The notes beneath the pieces were generated by a model. The model saw only the letters and a list, made by a program, of their open reading frames with translations, was not told the DNA's origin and searched no databases. Shown here in pieces: positions 25,234 to 33,798 of a stretch of DNA of 64,000 bases (its first letter is position 1; every line of letters begins with the position of its first letter). The stretch comes from Allofrancisella inopinata (GTDB lineage Bacteria > Pseudomonadota > Gammaproteobacteria > Francisellales > Francisellaceae): assembly GCF_012222965.1 (NCBI RefSeq), contig NZ_CP038241.1:1302001-1366000 (forward strand), given 5' to 3'. Made by a program: the position numbers and the translations under genes.

Positions 25234-27123
25234 ATGAGTACAGCAATACCTAAATATTTAGAAGCCTCTATATTCAGTCTACAAGATGATAGATCTATAG
25301 ATAATGATAGCGAGAAAAAGATAATTGCTTCAGATATAAAATCTTTTGATATCAGTTTTGACATGTATGGTTTTCGTGGTGAAATAACGTTCCAGTTACC
25401 ATATAACAGAAGTAAAGAACCTTTATGGGATAAGCTTATAGAGGAAGATTTTTTTGCTATTAAGCTTAAATATTATCAGGAAATAATAAAAGATAATAAA
25501 TACGAAATAGATGAAAAATTCCAATGGCAAATACTGGGTTATATTGACACCTCAAAACGTGGTCACTGTCAACTAGTTGAAAAATTCGAAGCAAATTCAA
25601 GTTATTTAGAAATCTCTGTAAAATTCACAGATTCTATCAAAGCTTTTCTTAATAACCATTATATACAAAAAATTTTTTTTCAAAAAAGCTATCAGCAAAT
25701 TTTTAAAGATACATTAAAAGATTTTTCTAAGATTTTTGAACTAAAACTTGAAGGCCAACTGCCACCTGAAATAAAAGAAAACAGGCCATGGTTAGCAGTA
25801 AATTGTGATAAAAGTTGTCAATGGTCATTTTATAAATATATGATGAACACTTTCCAATATTATCATTTACAGCCGTATTATGTTTATAACAATGAGGACA
25901 ACGAAGAATACAAGGTTAAAAGCCTAGATGAGTTTAAACAAGATTTTGATAATAAAGATGCTTACGAGATAGATAGATTTTATATTGATAATATCTATTT
26001 TAATAAAAATTCTAGCAATCTAGCTTGTTACACTATCAATAATTCTTTTTGGGATAAAAATAACCAATCTACAAATTCGAAAGAGTTAAAATTAGAAAAA
26101 ACAAAAGATTCTCCAATAAAAGCTCAAGAAAGTTACCAGTATGGAAATGGAAAAGATTTTGATGCATTTGTCAAAAAATATGAGAAAAACATTGAGCTGG
26201 ATTCAAAAAATGGGAAGTCGTATGAACTTTATTTCAAGTCTCATCTAGCAGAAATTAATTTTTTGCCCATGAACACCTTAAGTTTAAAAGATGGCAGTAA
26301 AGATGAAATCAAAGTTATAGATGAATATCAGTACCCTGATTACTTTATCACGATAACACATCTTAAATATGTTAATTTGCAGATAAAAAATAAAAACGTT
26401 TATATCGAAAATCATAATAAGAGTTTAGGTAAAGATGATAAAAACCTTCATAAAGATTACTTTCAGCTAAAAGGCGACTTTTCTATAAACGTAGAAGCAC
26501 AAAATAAAAAAGATATCTCTAGATACTATCCCGTATTTAAAAAGGAAAATCCAGCAATAAAAAGTTACGGCGAAATTTTTGGTGCTGATGGCGATAAGAA
26601 ATTAGATTATTTTTTAGGCGTAGAAAGTAAAGATGAAATTAAAGGAAGTAAGGTCAATGATTCTTTAGTAAAAAGTTTTGGTATGAATACAATGTCTCCA
26701 TTAACGGTAACAAGCTTATATTATCTAGTATCTATACCTGAAAACCTAAGTCCAGGGACAAAAGAAAAACAACGCAAAATTTCTGTGCCGTTTTCTTTTA
26801 GTAACGGTTATGGATTTATGCCACTGAAAAATAAAACCCCTGTTAGACTTAACATATTCCAAGAACACTCAAATATAGAGAGTGTAGTTTGGATGCCTAT
26901 GACAGAAAATAAAAACTTTGAAACCACCGATAAAGAAAGCAAAAATACTATATTTATGGGTATGGATGATAAAAGTTATACGAAAATGGAACATTTATCC
27001 TATGAAGAAAAAGATAAATCTAAATTTTCTATCGAATCAAAAAACAACAAAATCAAAACGAACCTAAATTTTGACGCTAAAAGTTTTAATATAACTGTTT
27101 CTAGCACAGAAAAAAATAAGTAA
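25234..27123 (+). CDS. gp27-like spike hub protein (PdpA-like candidate)
   Basis: 629 residues, no signal peptide. The N-terminal 220 residues resemble the gp27-like hub part of VgrG: an early beta-barrel segment (ISFDMYGFRGEITFQLP), a YQQIFKDTLKDFSKIF stretch in the place of the VgrG VL/LL region, then WSFYKYMMNTFQYYHLQPYYVY in the place where VgrG has its FLSRLLEEEGI-type block. The cluster's VgrG is a bare 111-residue needle, so a separate hub is expected. In Francisella PdpA (about 820 residues) serves with VgrG in the central spike. The rest of this protein is Lys/Asn-rich and unassigned. Confidence 0.5.
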   Translation: MSTAIPKYLEASIFSLQDDRSIDNDSEKKIIASDIKSFDISFDMYGFRGEITFQLPYNRSKEPLWDKLIEEDFFAIKLKYYQEIIKDNKYEIDEKFQWQILGYIDTSKRGHCQLVEKFEANSSYLEISVKFTDSIKAFLNNHYIQKIFFQKSYQQIFKDTLKDFSKIFELKLEGQLPPEIKENRPWLAVNCDKSCQWSFYKYMMNTFQYYHLQPYYVYNNEDNEEYKVKSLDEFKQDFDNKDAYEIDRFYIDNIYFNKNSSNLACYTINNSFWDKNNQSTNSKELKLEKTKDSPIKAQESYQYGNGKDFDAFVKKYEKNIELDSKNGKSYELYFKSHLAEINFLPMNTLSLKDGSKDEIKVIDEYQYPDYFITITHLKYVNLQIKNKNVYIENHNKSLGKDDKNLHKDYFQLKGDFSINVEAQNKKDISRYYPVFKKENPAIKSYGEIFGADGDKKLDYFLGVESKDEIKGSKVNDSLVKSFGMNTMSPLTVTSLYYLVSIPENLSPGTKEKQRKISVPFSFSNGYGFMPLKNKTPVRLNIFQEHSNIESVVWMPMTENKNFETTDKESKNTIFMGMDDKSYTKMEHLSYEEKDKSKFSIESKNNKIKTNLNFDAKSFNITVSSTEKNK

Positions 27124-27133
27124 AGAGGATAAT

Positions 27134-30100
27134 ATGAAAGCGCTACTCTGTTTGATTACTCTAGCAATAATAATTATCGTTAGTTATAAATTAGTAAGAA
27201 TTTGGTTAATGAAAGTATTTAAAAAATACACCCTAGGTAAATATAGAAAACTTATATTATATATATTTAAAGTGAATGAATTAACCGCTATATATTCAGA
27301 ATTTCGAAGAACACTACCTATAAAGTATAGAGTATTTAGTTCTTTTAGGCTTAAAAAAAAGGTTATTGTAACTGAAGCTATAACCTCTGAGAGAGGGTTT
27401 GAACTCACCTTGATATCAAATAATATTGTACTATCAATGAACCCTGACCAGTTTTTAGGTAATAATCTTGATATAAAAAAGATTAAAGCATTTTTTAAGT
27501 TTTTTTCAAAAGGTGTGTTAAATAGTATCATATATGAAGTTAATTTATCTAAACATCTTAGTGATACTAGTATAAACGAGAAAAAAATTAATAATATTGT
27601 ACGAGTATTAACTATTTTAGCTAATCTCTTTAGGAATAAAATTTCTTTACAAATAGCTCTAACATATAGTAAAAAAATTCCTGGTGCAGTAGCTTGGGAT
27701 AAATTACAAAAAGGTCTTTCTAGCTTTCCATTTTGGCAAAAATTTTTACCGGATGAAGGATGGGCAGAATCGCTGCTAACTCAAGATCAGTTAAAGACTT
27801 TGGTAATGGATGAAGGATCTAATACCCAAGAAATTACAGAATTATACAAATTCTTAATGAGCTGTACAAAAGTTACTCCTTATTTACAAAAATTATACTC
27901 TGGTCTTGAGGAAAAAACAGCGCCTAAAATTAAAGGTTTTTATTTGATTGAACAAGAAAATATTAACAGGTTTGTAGAATCAAATAATAATCTTGATGAA
28001 ATTTATATGACTTCTAAAATTATTAAGTATGGTGGGTTAACGGCTCTAAGTTTAGGGATAGCAATATCCTTACCTATGGCTTATCAGTTAGAGAAACAAG
28101 AGCTTAAAAACAAGATACAGTATGGTTTTGAAACTCGCAGTTTAAAATTGAATAAATTTACTTCTGATTTATATTTTCATATTCTCAATGAGAGTTTCTC
28201 TGTAGCTGCAAAACCGACCCTTTATTTCAGAAATCATCAAAAAGATTACGACGAAATTTTTGATAATAGTCTTTATGAGAATTTCTTTAAACAACAAGAG
28301 TATACAAAAGTTTCTGCTATCAATATGCTAGCATTAGCAAGTATTAAGGATTATAGAACATTATCTTTCTTAAGTAAGAATATTCCTATAAGTAGTAATT
28401 TTTGGGCAGACCTAACAGATCTTCCTTTGTCAGTTATAATATCTTCTAATATTTTAAACGAAAGATTCGGAGTAAAAACTGGCCAAGGTCTCTTATTAAG
28501 TGTTGACATGATTAATAGTAATAAAATAGCTTTAAATAAAGCTCAAATACTTGATGAAGCTGAAAAAAGTATAACTAATATTGCCCAGACCAATGATGCA
28601 GTTGTAAGTAAACTATATACAGATATATCAGAATTACTATTTTTAAATATTTTAGGTAGTAACTACGTGGTCAACGATTCTCTGGTAAAAAAAGATATTA
28701 GAAGTTTTGCAAAAACATTATTGCTAAATTCTAACCTTGTTTTAACTTCTCAACAGATAATAGCCTTGAGTAACAAGTTAGCTATCTTAAACTCGATGAT
28801 ACTGTTACAAGAGTTACATAATTCACAAGATCTATATACATTTAATTACATATTAAAAGAATTTGCGAACCAGACTAAATTTTTGGGTGAAGAAGATAAA
28901 GAATACTTGATAGAACAAATTTTAATAGCTATGGATAACTTAGGTACACTTGATATAGTGCCCTATAATGACCCTTCAAAGATGTATTCTAAAAGGTACT
29001 ACTTAAACGTGATTCTTCCTTTTTATAACGATTACACAGATACAATACAACTTTACGAAGGTAACAAGTTTAAGGAAACTCTAGAAGCTTTTTTTGTTAG
29101 ATCAAAAAGTGCATATGAGTTAAAGTATTTAGTTTACAACTTAAATCGTATAAGAGACCAACTGGATATAGCTTCTTCATCAAATAAGGAAAGTATAGAT
29201 AAATTATATAGTTTAGCTAAAACACAGCTTTTAAACAATTTGCTTGAAGAAGTAAATAATAATTTATCCTTCTTTGCTAAGAATAATAAAACTATAAGCT
29301 CTTATATAATTAGTTTGAACGCCTTTGAAAAAACTTTAAATAAATATAAAGGGATCTTGGAACAAATGGGCGATATGTTATCTAAACTTTTCTCAGATCC
29401 TAAATCATATATAGAAAAACGTGATGAATTAGAAAAAGAAATTGACATAAAATTTGATAAATACATTTCTAGTCTTAATATAGATCCTAAAATATCTACG
29501 ATAGTCAGGTTGCCGATTAAACAGCTTCGAGAGGTGGCTAATTCACTTATATCTTTATACATAAATGAATACTGGACGATACATATATCTCCTATATACA
29601 ACCATGTTTACTCTAAATTTCCTTTCAATGTGAACTCAACTGACGAAGCAACGACAACATATCTGACAGAAGTATTAGCTAAAGGCGGCGCTTATGATGG
29701 AGAAACCCACTTATTGAAAACTCAGTTTGCATTAAATGAGGATATTATTAGCTATTTGTATCCAAGCAATAAAAACCAACTTTTAGCACTAGAAGAAATC
29801 AAAAATACATTATGGGATAAATCAGGTGTTATAAAACCTTTAAGCTTAACAGTTACCTCTGTTAATGGATTGGTCGTAAATAGTCTAGATATAAACCCAG
29901 CAAAACCTCTAGCTTATATTGGCTTATTTTCTTATGACAATGAAGATATCTATAATATGGGAATAAATAATATAAAGAAAACGTTTAAAATCAACTGGTG
30001 GGAAACAGGTGTATGTAGTATTGAGATAGTAGATACAAACAATAACATGTTAAATTTTAAAACAAACTCTGGGAGTTGGTCTTGTTTTAAACTACTAAAG

Positions 30101-30196
30101 CAAGCTTCAAACAATAATGATGTATTTACGTGGAAATTTAAAGAAGGAAATGTCAGCTTTTATATTCCTTTAAATAGTTTCATGTTTAATCAATAA
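27134..30196 (+). CDS. tssM: T6SS inner-membrane protein TssM/IcmF (PdpB-like)
   Basis: 1020 residues, close to PdpB (about 1090). One membrane segment at the N-terminus (about 5-25) and another at about 297-315 (YGGLTALSLGIAISLPMAY) before a long periplasmic region, the usual IcmF topology. The C-terminal part (FPFNVNSTDEATTTYLTEVLAKGGAYDG and the KINWWETG region) fits the IcmF C-terminal domains. No Walker A motif is visible in the cytoplasmic part, in contrast to many TssM proteins. Forms the membrane complex with TssL and TssJ. Confidence 0.88.
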   Translation: MKALLCLITLAIIIIVSYKLVRIWLMKVFKKYTLGKYRKLILYIFKVNELTAIYSEFRRTLPIKYRVFSSFRLKKKVIVTEAITSERGFELTLISNNIVLSMNPDQFLGNNLDIKKIKAFFKFFSKGVLNSIIYEVNLSKHLSDTSINEKKINNIVRVLTILANLFRNKISLQIALTYSKKIPGAVAWDKLQKGLSSFPFWQKFLPDEGWAESLLTQDQLKTLVMDEGSNTQEITELYKFLMSCTKVTPYLQKLYSGLEEKTAPKIKGFYLIEQENINRFVESNNNLDEIYMTSKIIKYGGLTALSLGIAISLPMAYQLEKQELKNKIQYGFETRSLKLNKFTSDLYFHILNESFSVAAKPTLYFRNHQKDYDEIFDNSLYENFFKQQEYTKVSAINMLALASIKDYRTLSFLSKNIPISSNFWADLTDLPLSVIISSNILNERFGVKTGQGLLLSVDMINSNKIALNKAQILDEAEKSITNIAQTNDAVVSKLYTDISELLFLNILGSNYVVNDSLVKKDIRSFAKTLLLNSNLVLTSQQIIALSNKLAILNSMILLQELHNSQDLYTFNYILKEFANQTKFLGEEDKEYLIEQILIAMDNLGTLDIVPYNDPSKMYSKRYYLNVILPFYNDYTDTIQLYEGNKFKETLEAFFVRSKSAYELKYLVYNLNRIRDQLDIASSSNKESIDKLYSLAKTQLLNNLLEEVNNNLSFFAKNNKTISSYIISLNAFEKTLNKYKGILEQMGDMLSKLFSDPKSYIEKRDELEKEIDIKFDKYISSLNIDPKISTIVRLPIKQLREVANSLISLYINEYWTIHISPIYNHVYSKFPFNVNSTDEATTTYLTEVLAKGGAYDGETHLLKTQFALNEDIISYLYPSNKNQLLALEEIKNTLWDKSGVIKPLSLTVTSVNGLVVNSLDINPAKPLAYIGLFSYDNEDIYNMGINNIKKTFKINWWETGVCSIEIVDTNNNMLNFKTNSGSWSCFKLLKQASNNNDVFTWKFKEGNVSFYIPLNSFMFNQ

Positions 30197-30239
30197 AATA
30201 GGAACCAGTATTTTTGTAAAAAAGGAAATAGAAAAACAT

Positions 30240-31613
30240 ATGAATAATAATATTGAAGTTGATAAAGTTGCAAATAGTATATTAACAAAACTATCAGAAT
30301 GGAAAGAGAATGCTAACGCAAACTTTGTTAAATATGCACACCAAATATATGCTTCTAAGATACAAAACAAATATAGTAGTTTACTAACACCCTGCCCTAA
30401 GGGGATCTTTCTTAAGATTACAGATATCGAATATAATAACGATTCTGAATATATTGACCTTTACCAAGAGCTTCAGGTTAATCGTCCCAACTGTCAGGGT
30501 TCTTTGTTTTCTATGTTAGATACTAGCTTGATGCCATTTGGTGTCCACCGGGTTCGAAAACTTTCTGATAACTCTATAAACCTAACTTTTAGTAATAATG
30601 ATAAAACATTCACTTTAGCTAACCAGCGCTTAGTTTTTTGGATTCACTCAGATACTAGTAATATTAAGCGGAGCCTGCAAATATTTAATAATCTAAAGGA
30701 AAAAGCCAAGCTAACATACTACAGTGGTTCAGTTGAATCTTGCCTGGAAGTTAATTTAGAACTTGGTCACCCCTATAAACAAAAAGTGAACATGGCTATT
30801 AAAAATAATATCTATGATCCTAGGCTCCAATTTATAGTTAGTATTGATTTTAGCGCAATAAAAGAAATATCTTTTGAGAAATTAGACTTAGAACTAAAGT
30901 TTAATACACTAAGTATTCCTGAATATGAATTAACAAAATGTTTTCATACTAATTTAATTCCTATGATGAACCAAGCTGTAGTTAATATTGAACCTTTTAA
31001 GCTAGATGGTAATGATGATATATATTGGCTAAAAACTGACTCTGAGTTAAAGTATCAAGCTTGTGAGTTACGAGGTTTATACTCAAATAATTATTTAATA
31101 AACCCCAGTGCATATCGTATTGTGTATAACGATAACCAGATTGGAGTTGAGTTTAACCAGATAGAGGAATATTTTAACACTAATATAACAGGCTCAATGT
31201 ATATCGATTATAACCTAGATGATTCTTTGTATGCAACAGACACAAATTTAAGATGGTACGGGCATAACATTAATCGCTATAAAATTAATGCTATTAGCTC
31301 TATTTACAATCATTCTACTAGCGTGGATGAAATAAAAATACGGGCTCTTATCTCATTACTGAGTATCTCCGAGCTAACTAAGTGGACGGTTGATATGTGG
31401 AAACACTTATTGGCATTTTTTGACAAATTTGCCTACATTAAAATAAACTACTTATTAAATAAAGTTGAAATAAAAGGAAAGGAAATAGTATTGAATTTTA
31501 TAACTGATGACGCGGTTATACAAAAGTGGATAATATTTTATATACATCAGCTTAAGCTTTTTATTAGTCATAATGTACCATATTTAGATACTAAATTAGA
31601 GGTGGGCTTTTAG
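30240..31613 (+). CDS. tssF: T6SS baseplate protein TssF (IglH-like)
   Basis: 457 residues; IglH is about 475. The sequence contains the TssF-type strand pattern (ITDIEYNNDSEYIDLYQEL near residue 60) and the diagnostic FHTNLIPMMNQAVVNIEPFKLDG (about 236-258), corresponding to the TssF N-x-x-PVVNLF-x-x-x-x-x-PI block. The C-terminal 150 residues are less conserved. Baseplate wedge component that works with TssG. Ends one base before the next gene. Confidence 0.75.
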   Translation: MNNNIEVDKVANSILTKLSEWKENANANFVKYAHQIYASKIQNKYSSLLTPCPKGIFLKITDIEYNNDSEYIDLYQELQVNRPNCQGSLFSMLDTSLMPFGVHRVRKLSDNSINLTFSNNDKTFTLANQRLVFWIHSDTSNIKRSLQIFNNLKEKAKLTYYSGSVESCLEVNLELGHPYKQKVNMAIKNNIYDPRLQFIVSIDFSAIKEISFEKLDLELKFNTLSIPEYELTKCFHTNLIPMMNQAVVNIEPFKLDGNDDIYWLKTDSELKYQACELRGLYSNNYLINPSAYRIVYNDNQIGVEFNQIEEYFNTNITGSMYIDYNLDDSLYATDTNLRWYGHNINRYKINAISSIYNHSTSVDEIKIRALISLLSISELTKWTVDMWKHLLAFFDKFAYIKINYLLNKVEIKGKEIVLNFITDDAVIQKWIIFYIHQLKLFISHNVPYLDTKLEVGF

Positions 31614-31614
31614 A

Positions 31615-32379
31615 ATGGAAATAAAAGAGATACCACTTAGCTACCGTAGTTGTATAAAATTTTTGCAAGAAACTTATCCTGACTATCGCTTGGATTATAA
31701 GATAAATTGGGATATGGTTACTAGCAAATACATAATCTGTAAAGTAGAGTTGTTAGATAATGAAATAATAGTTTATATAAATGCGTCATTTTTTATCCAC
31801 CAAACTACAGATATGTATGATTTATATAACAATATCGAATATATAGCTAGTCATGACAAGGAGTTTGAAAAAAAGCTTTGGACTATGTGGTTTGAATGTT
31901 TTAATTACTACATGTATCCGTGTTTAACAGATCTTAATAAGTATTATTTAGATTCATCACTATTTTTTTCTTCTCTAGATTATAAGAAAAACTTATTAAG
32001 CTTGATAGAACATCAAATTATTCAACTATTTCCTAAAATATTAGTATCTGTTGATATCAATTACGAAAAAGCAACCCTTAATAAGACTTCTTTACTAACC
32101 AAAGCAAGCATTATAGAAAATGTCCGCCTAGCTATGGATATAGAGCCTAATTTGTATGTTTGTGGAGTAATTACTTTTTATTTGAAAGACCAAGAGGATG
32201 ACTATAAAAATGATATAAAGTTGTTAAAAGAGAAATTAATTGAAATGTCCCAATTTTCTGGATTAAAGTTTAATAATTTAATGTGCTTAATAGACTATGG
32301 ACCATTACAATGTAGCATTAATAGTAAATTACAGAATTGCTATTTGGATGGTGGTAAATATTTGGAGAGAATAATATGA
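31615..32379 (+). CDS. TssG-like / IglJ-like T6SS component
   Basis: 254 residues, the size of IglJ, and placed directly after tssF as tssG usually is. I see no strong motif: the N-terminal YRSCIKFLQETYPDYRLDYKI and the terminal FNNLMCLIDYGPLQCSI blocks are the most distinctive. No signal peptide. The assignment rests on position, size and lack of another tssG candidate. Overlaps tssJ by four bases (ATGA). Confidence 0.45.
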   Translation: MEIKEIPLSYRSCIKFLQETYPDYRLDYKINWDMVTSKYIICKVELLDNEIIVYINASFFIHQTTDMYDLYNNIEYIASHDKEFEKKLWTMWFECFNYYMYPCLTDLNKYYLDSSLFFSSLDYKKNLLSLIEHQIIQLFPKILVSVDINYEKATLNKTSLLTKASIIENVRLAMDIEPNLYVCGVITFYLKDQEDDYKNDIKLLKEKLIEMSQFSGLKFNNLMCLIDYGPLQCSINSKLQNCYLDGGKYLERII

Positions 32380-32816
32380 TTTTTAAGAAAAAATGCCTAC
32401 TATTGTTAACAATAATTTTGTTATGTTCGTGTGCAAAAGACATTACAGTGGAAATTGCAACAAATAAAAAAGTAAATAAAGGAGCTCCTTTTTTTGTTCT
32501 TATCAATAAAAACGATAATATTGCTGACTTCAAAAAAATTACTCCTGACAAGCTACAAAACCAAATTCTCGAAGATGCTTCTTTATATCTATCATATTTA
32601 GTAACACCAGGTGTTAAGAAAAATATTACACTTAAAGACCAAAGAGGTGACTTTAGTATATTTTTCATGCTACAAGATGCTGGTACCAAAGTAAATAATT
32701 GGAACTATTATATAAAAGATCCTATTGATAAATTTTATAAATTCACCCTAGACAATAATAAAATAACCTTAAATAAACAAAAGGAAGAAAATTATGTGGA
32801 AGACTTGTTTTTTTAA
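32376..32816 (+). CDS. tssJ: T6SS outer-membrane lipoprotein TssJ (IglE-like)
   Basis: 146 residues. A short signal peptide ends in the lipobox LLCSC (Cys about residue 19). The mature part is a compact beta domain with APFFVLINKNDNIADF and SLYLSYLVTPGVKKNI, compatible with TssJ. FPI IglE is a lipoprotein of about 125 residues in the same role, anchoring the T6SS membrane complex to the outer membrane. The frame overlaps tssG-like by 4 and tssL by 23 bases. Confidence 0.75.
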   Translation: MIFKKKCLLLLTIILLCSCAKDITVEIATNKKVNKGAPFFVLINKNDNIADFKKITPDKLQNQILEDASLYLSYLVTPGVKKNITLKDQRGDFSIFFMLQDAGTKVNNWNYYIKDPIDKFYKFTLDNNKITLNKQKEENYVEDLFF

Positions 32817-33381
32817 CATTATTAATGCGGTTGATGATTTTGTGCCAGAAACACAAGGTACGTTTGATATATGTAGAAATACTATATTATCAAAAATCAA
32901 CAAATTAGAATCAATATTCTTATCGGAAAATGATACTACTGATAATAGCTTTTGCCATTTAATAATTTTTGCTACTGTAGCTTATTGCGACGAATTATTA
33001 AGCTTGAAAGCTATTGAACATAACTTTAATTATAAACCAATGCAAGTTGAGTTATTTAATGTTGCTAATGCTGGTGATGTATTTTACGAATATGTTGATT
33101 CTATTTTGCAAAGAAAGAAAAATTTAGACTTTATATACCTAATTTACTATTTTTTATTAGAGCATGGATATAGAGGACGTTATGATCTTAATAACCCTAA
33201 AAGGTTAATGTATATTAGGCAGTTGGCTTTTTACATAAAACCAACAATAAAGGTAACAAAGTTTGCTTTTAATCAAGATACAAAAAAAAATCTGCTCTGG
33301 GCAAAAGTACCAAAGAATATTTTTGCGTTTTCTTCATTCATAGTGTTGATAGTAACTTTCTTTGTTACACAGTACATTTAA
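32794..33381 (+). CDS. dotU: T6SS inner-membrane protein TssL (DotU)
   Basis: 195 residues. The helical cytoplasmic domain has the DotU blocks ATVAYCDELLSL (about residues 65-76), ELFNVANAGDVFYEYVD and the YFLLEHGYRGRYD motif near residue 128. One C-terminal membrane helix (FAFSSFIVLIVTFFV). There is no peptidoglycan-binding extension, as in Francisella DotU. Partner of TssM. Starts inside the end of tssJ. Confidence 0.9.
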   Translation: MWKTCFFNIINAVDDFVPETQGTFDICRNTILSKINKLESIFLSENDTTDNSFCHLIIFATVAYCDELLSLKAIEHNFNYKPMQVELFNVANAGDVFYEYVDSILQRKKNLDFIYLIYYFLLEHGYRGRYDLNNPKRLMYIRQLAFYIKPTIKVTKFAFNQDTKKNLLWAKVPKNIFAFSSFIVLIVTFFVTQYI

Positions 33382-33404
33382 TAACCCATATGAGGATGTA
33401 ACCT

Positions 33405-33740
33405 ATGTCAGATACTTTTAACCATACAATTGACGCAGATAAAGATAGAATTGAAATTTCTGGAGAAGCACACAGCCACACTCAAAAGATAACTTTGGAT
33501 TTTAAGTCAAAGAAATTAACTTTAGAAAATAAAGAATTAAAGGTTTGTATCGATTCAGAAGAAGAATACATTACCCTCCATAATGGCGAATCTAGCATTA
33601 AAATAGAAAAAAATAAAATTATATGCAAGGCATCTACGTTTGAAATAGACTGTGATAGCTTTGCAATTAACTCGAAAAAAACCGAAATTAAAGCTAGTAA
33701 GAATGTTGATATAAAATCACCTAAAGTAAATACAGGCTAG
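33405..33740 (+). CDS. vgrG: minimal VgrG needle protein
   Basis: 111 residues, shorter than Francisella VgrG (164) and far shorter than canonical VgrG (over 600). The sequence is a run of short beta strands with regular periodicity (KITLDFKSKKLTLENKELKV; SSIKIEKNKIICKASTFEID; FAINSKKTEIKASKNVDIKS), the pattern of the gp5-like triple-stranded beta-helix. No hub domain, so it needs a separate hub protein. Sits immediately before the PAAR-like gene, which would cap it. Confidence 0.75.
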   Translation: MSDTFNHTIDADKDRIEISGEAHSHTQKITLDFKSKKLTLENKELKVCIDSEEEYITLHNGESSIKIEKNKIICKASTFEIDCDSFAINSKKTEIKASKNVDIKSPKVNTG

Positions 33741-33798
33741 TTTTCACCAACGTTACAAGTAATTTTTATTCTATAACAATTTAATACAGGATTATTTT

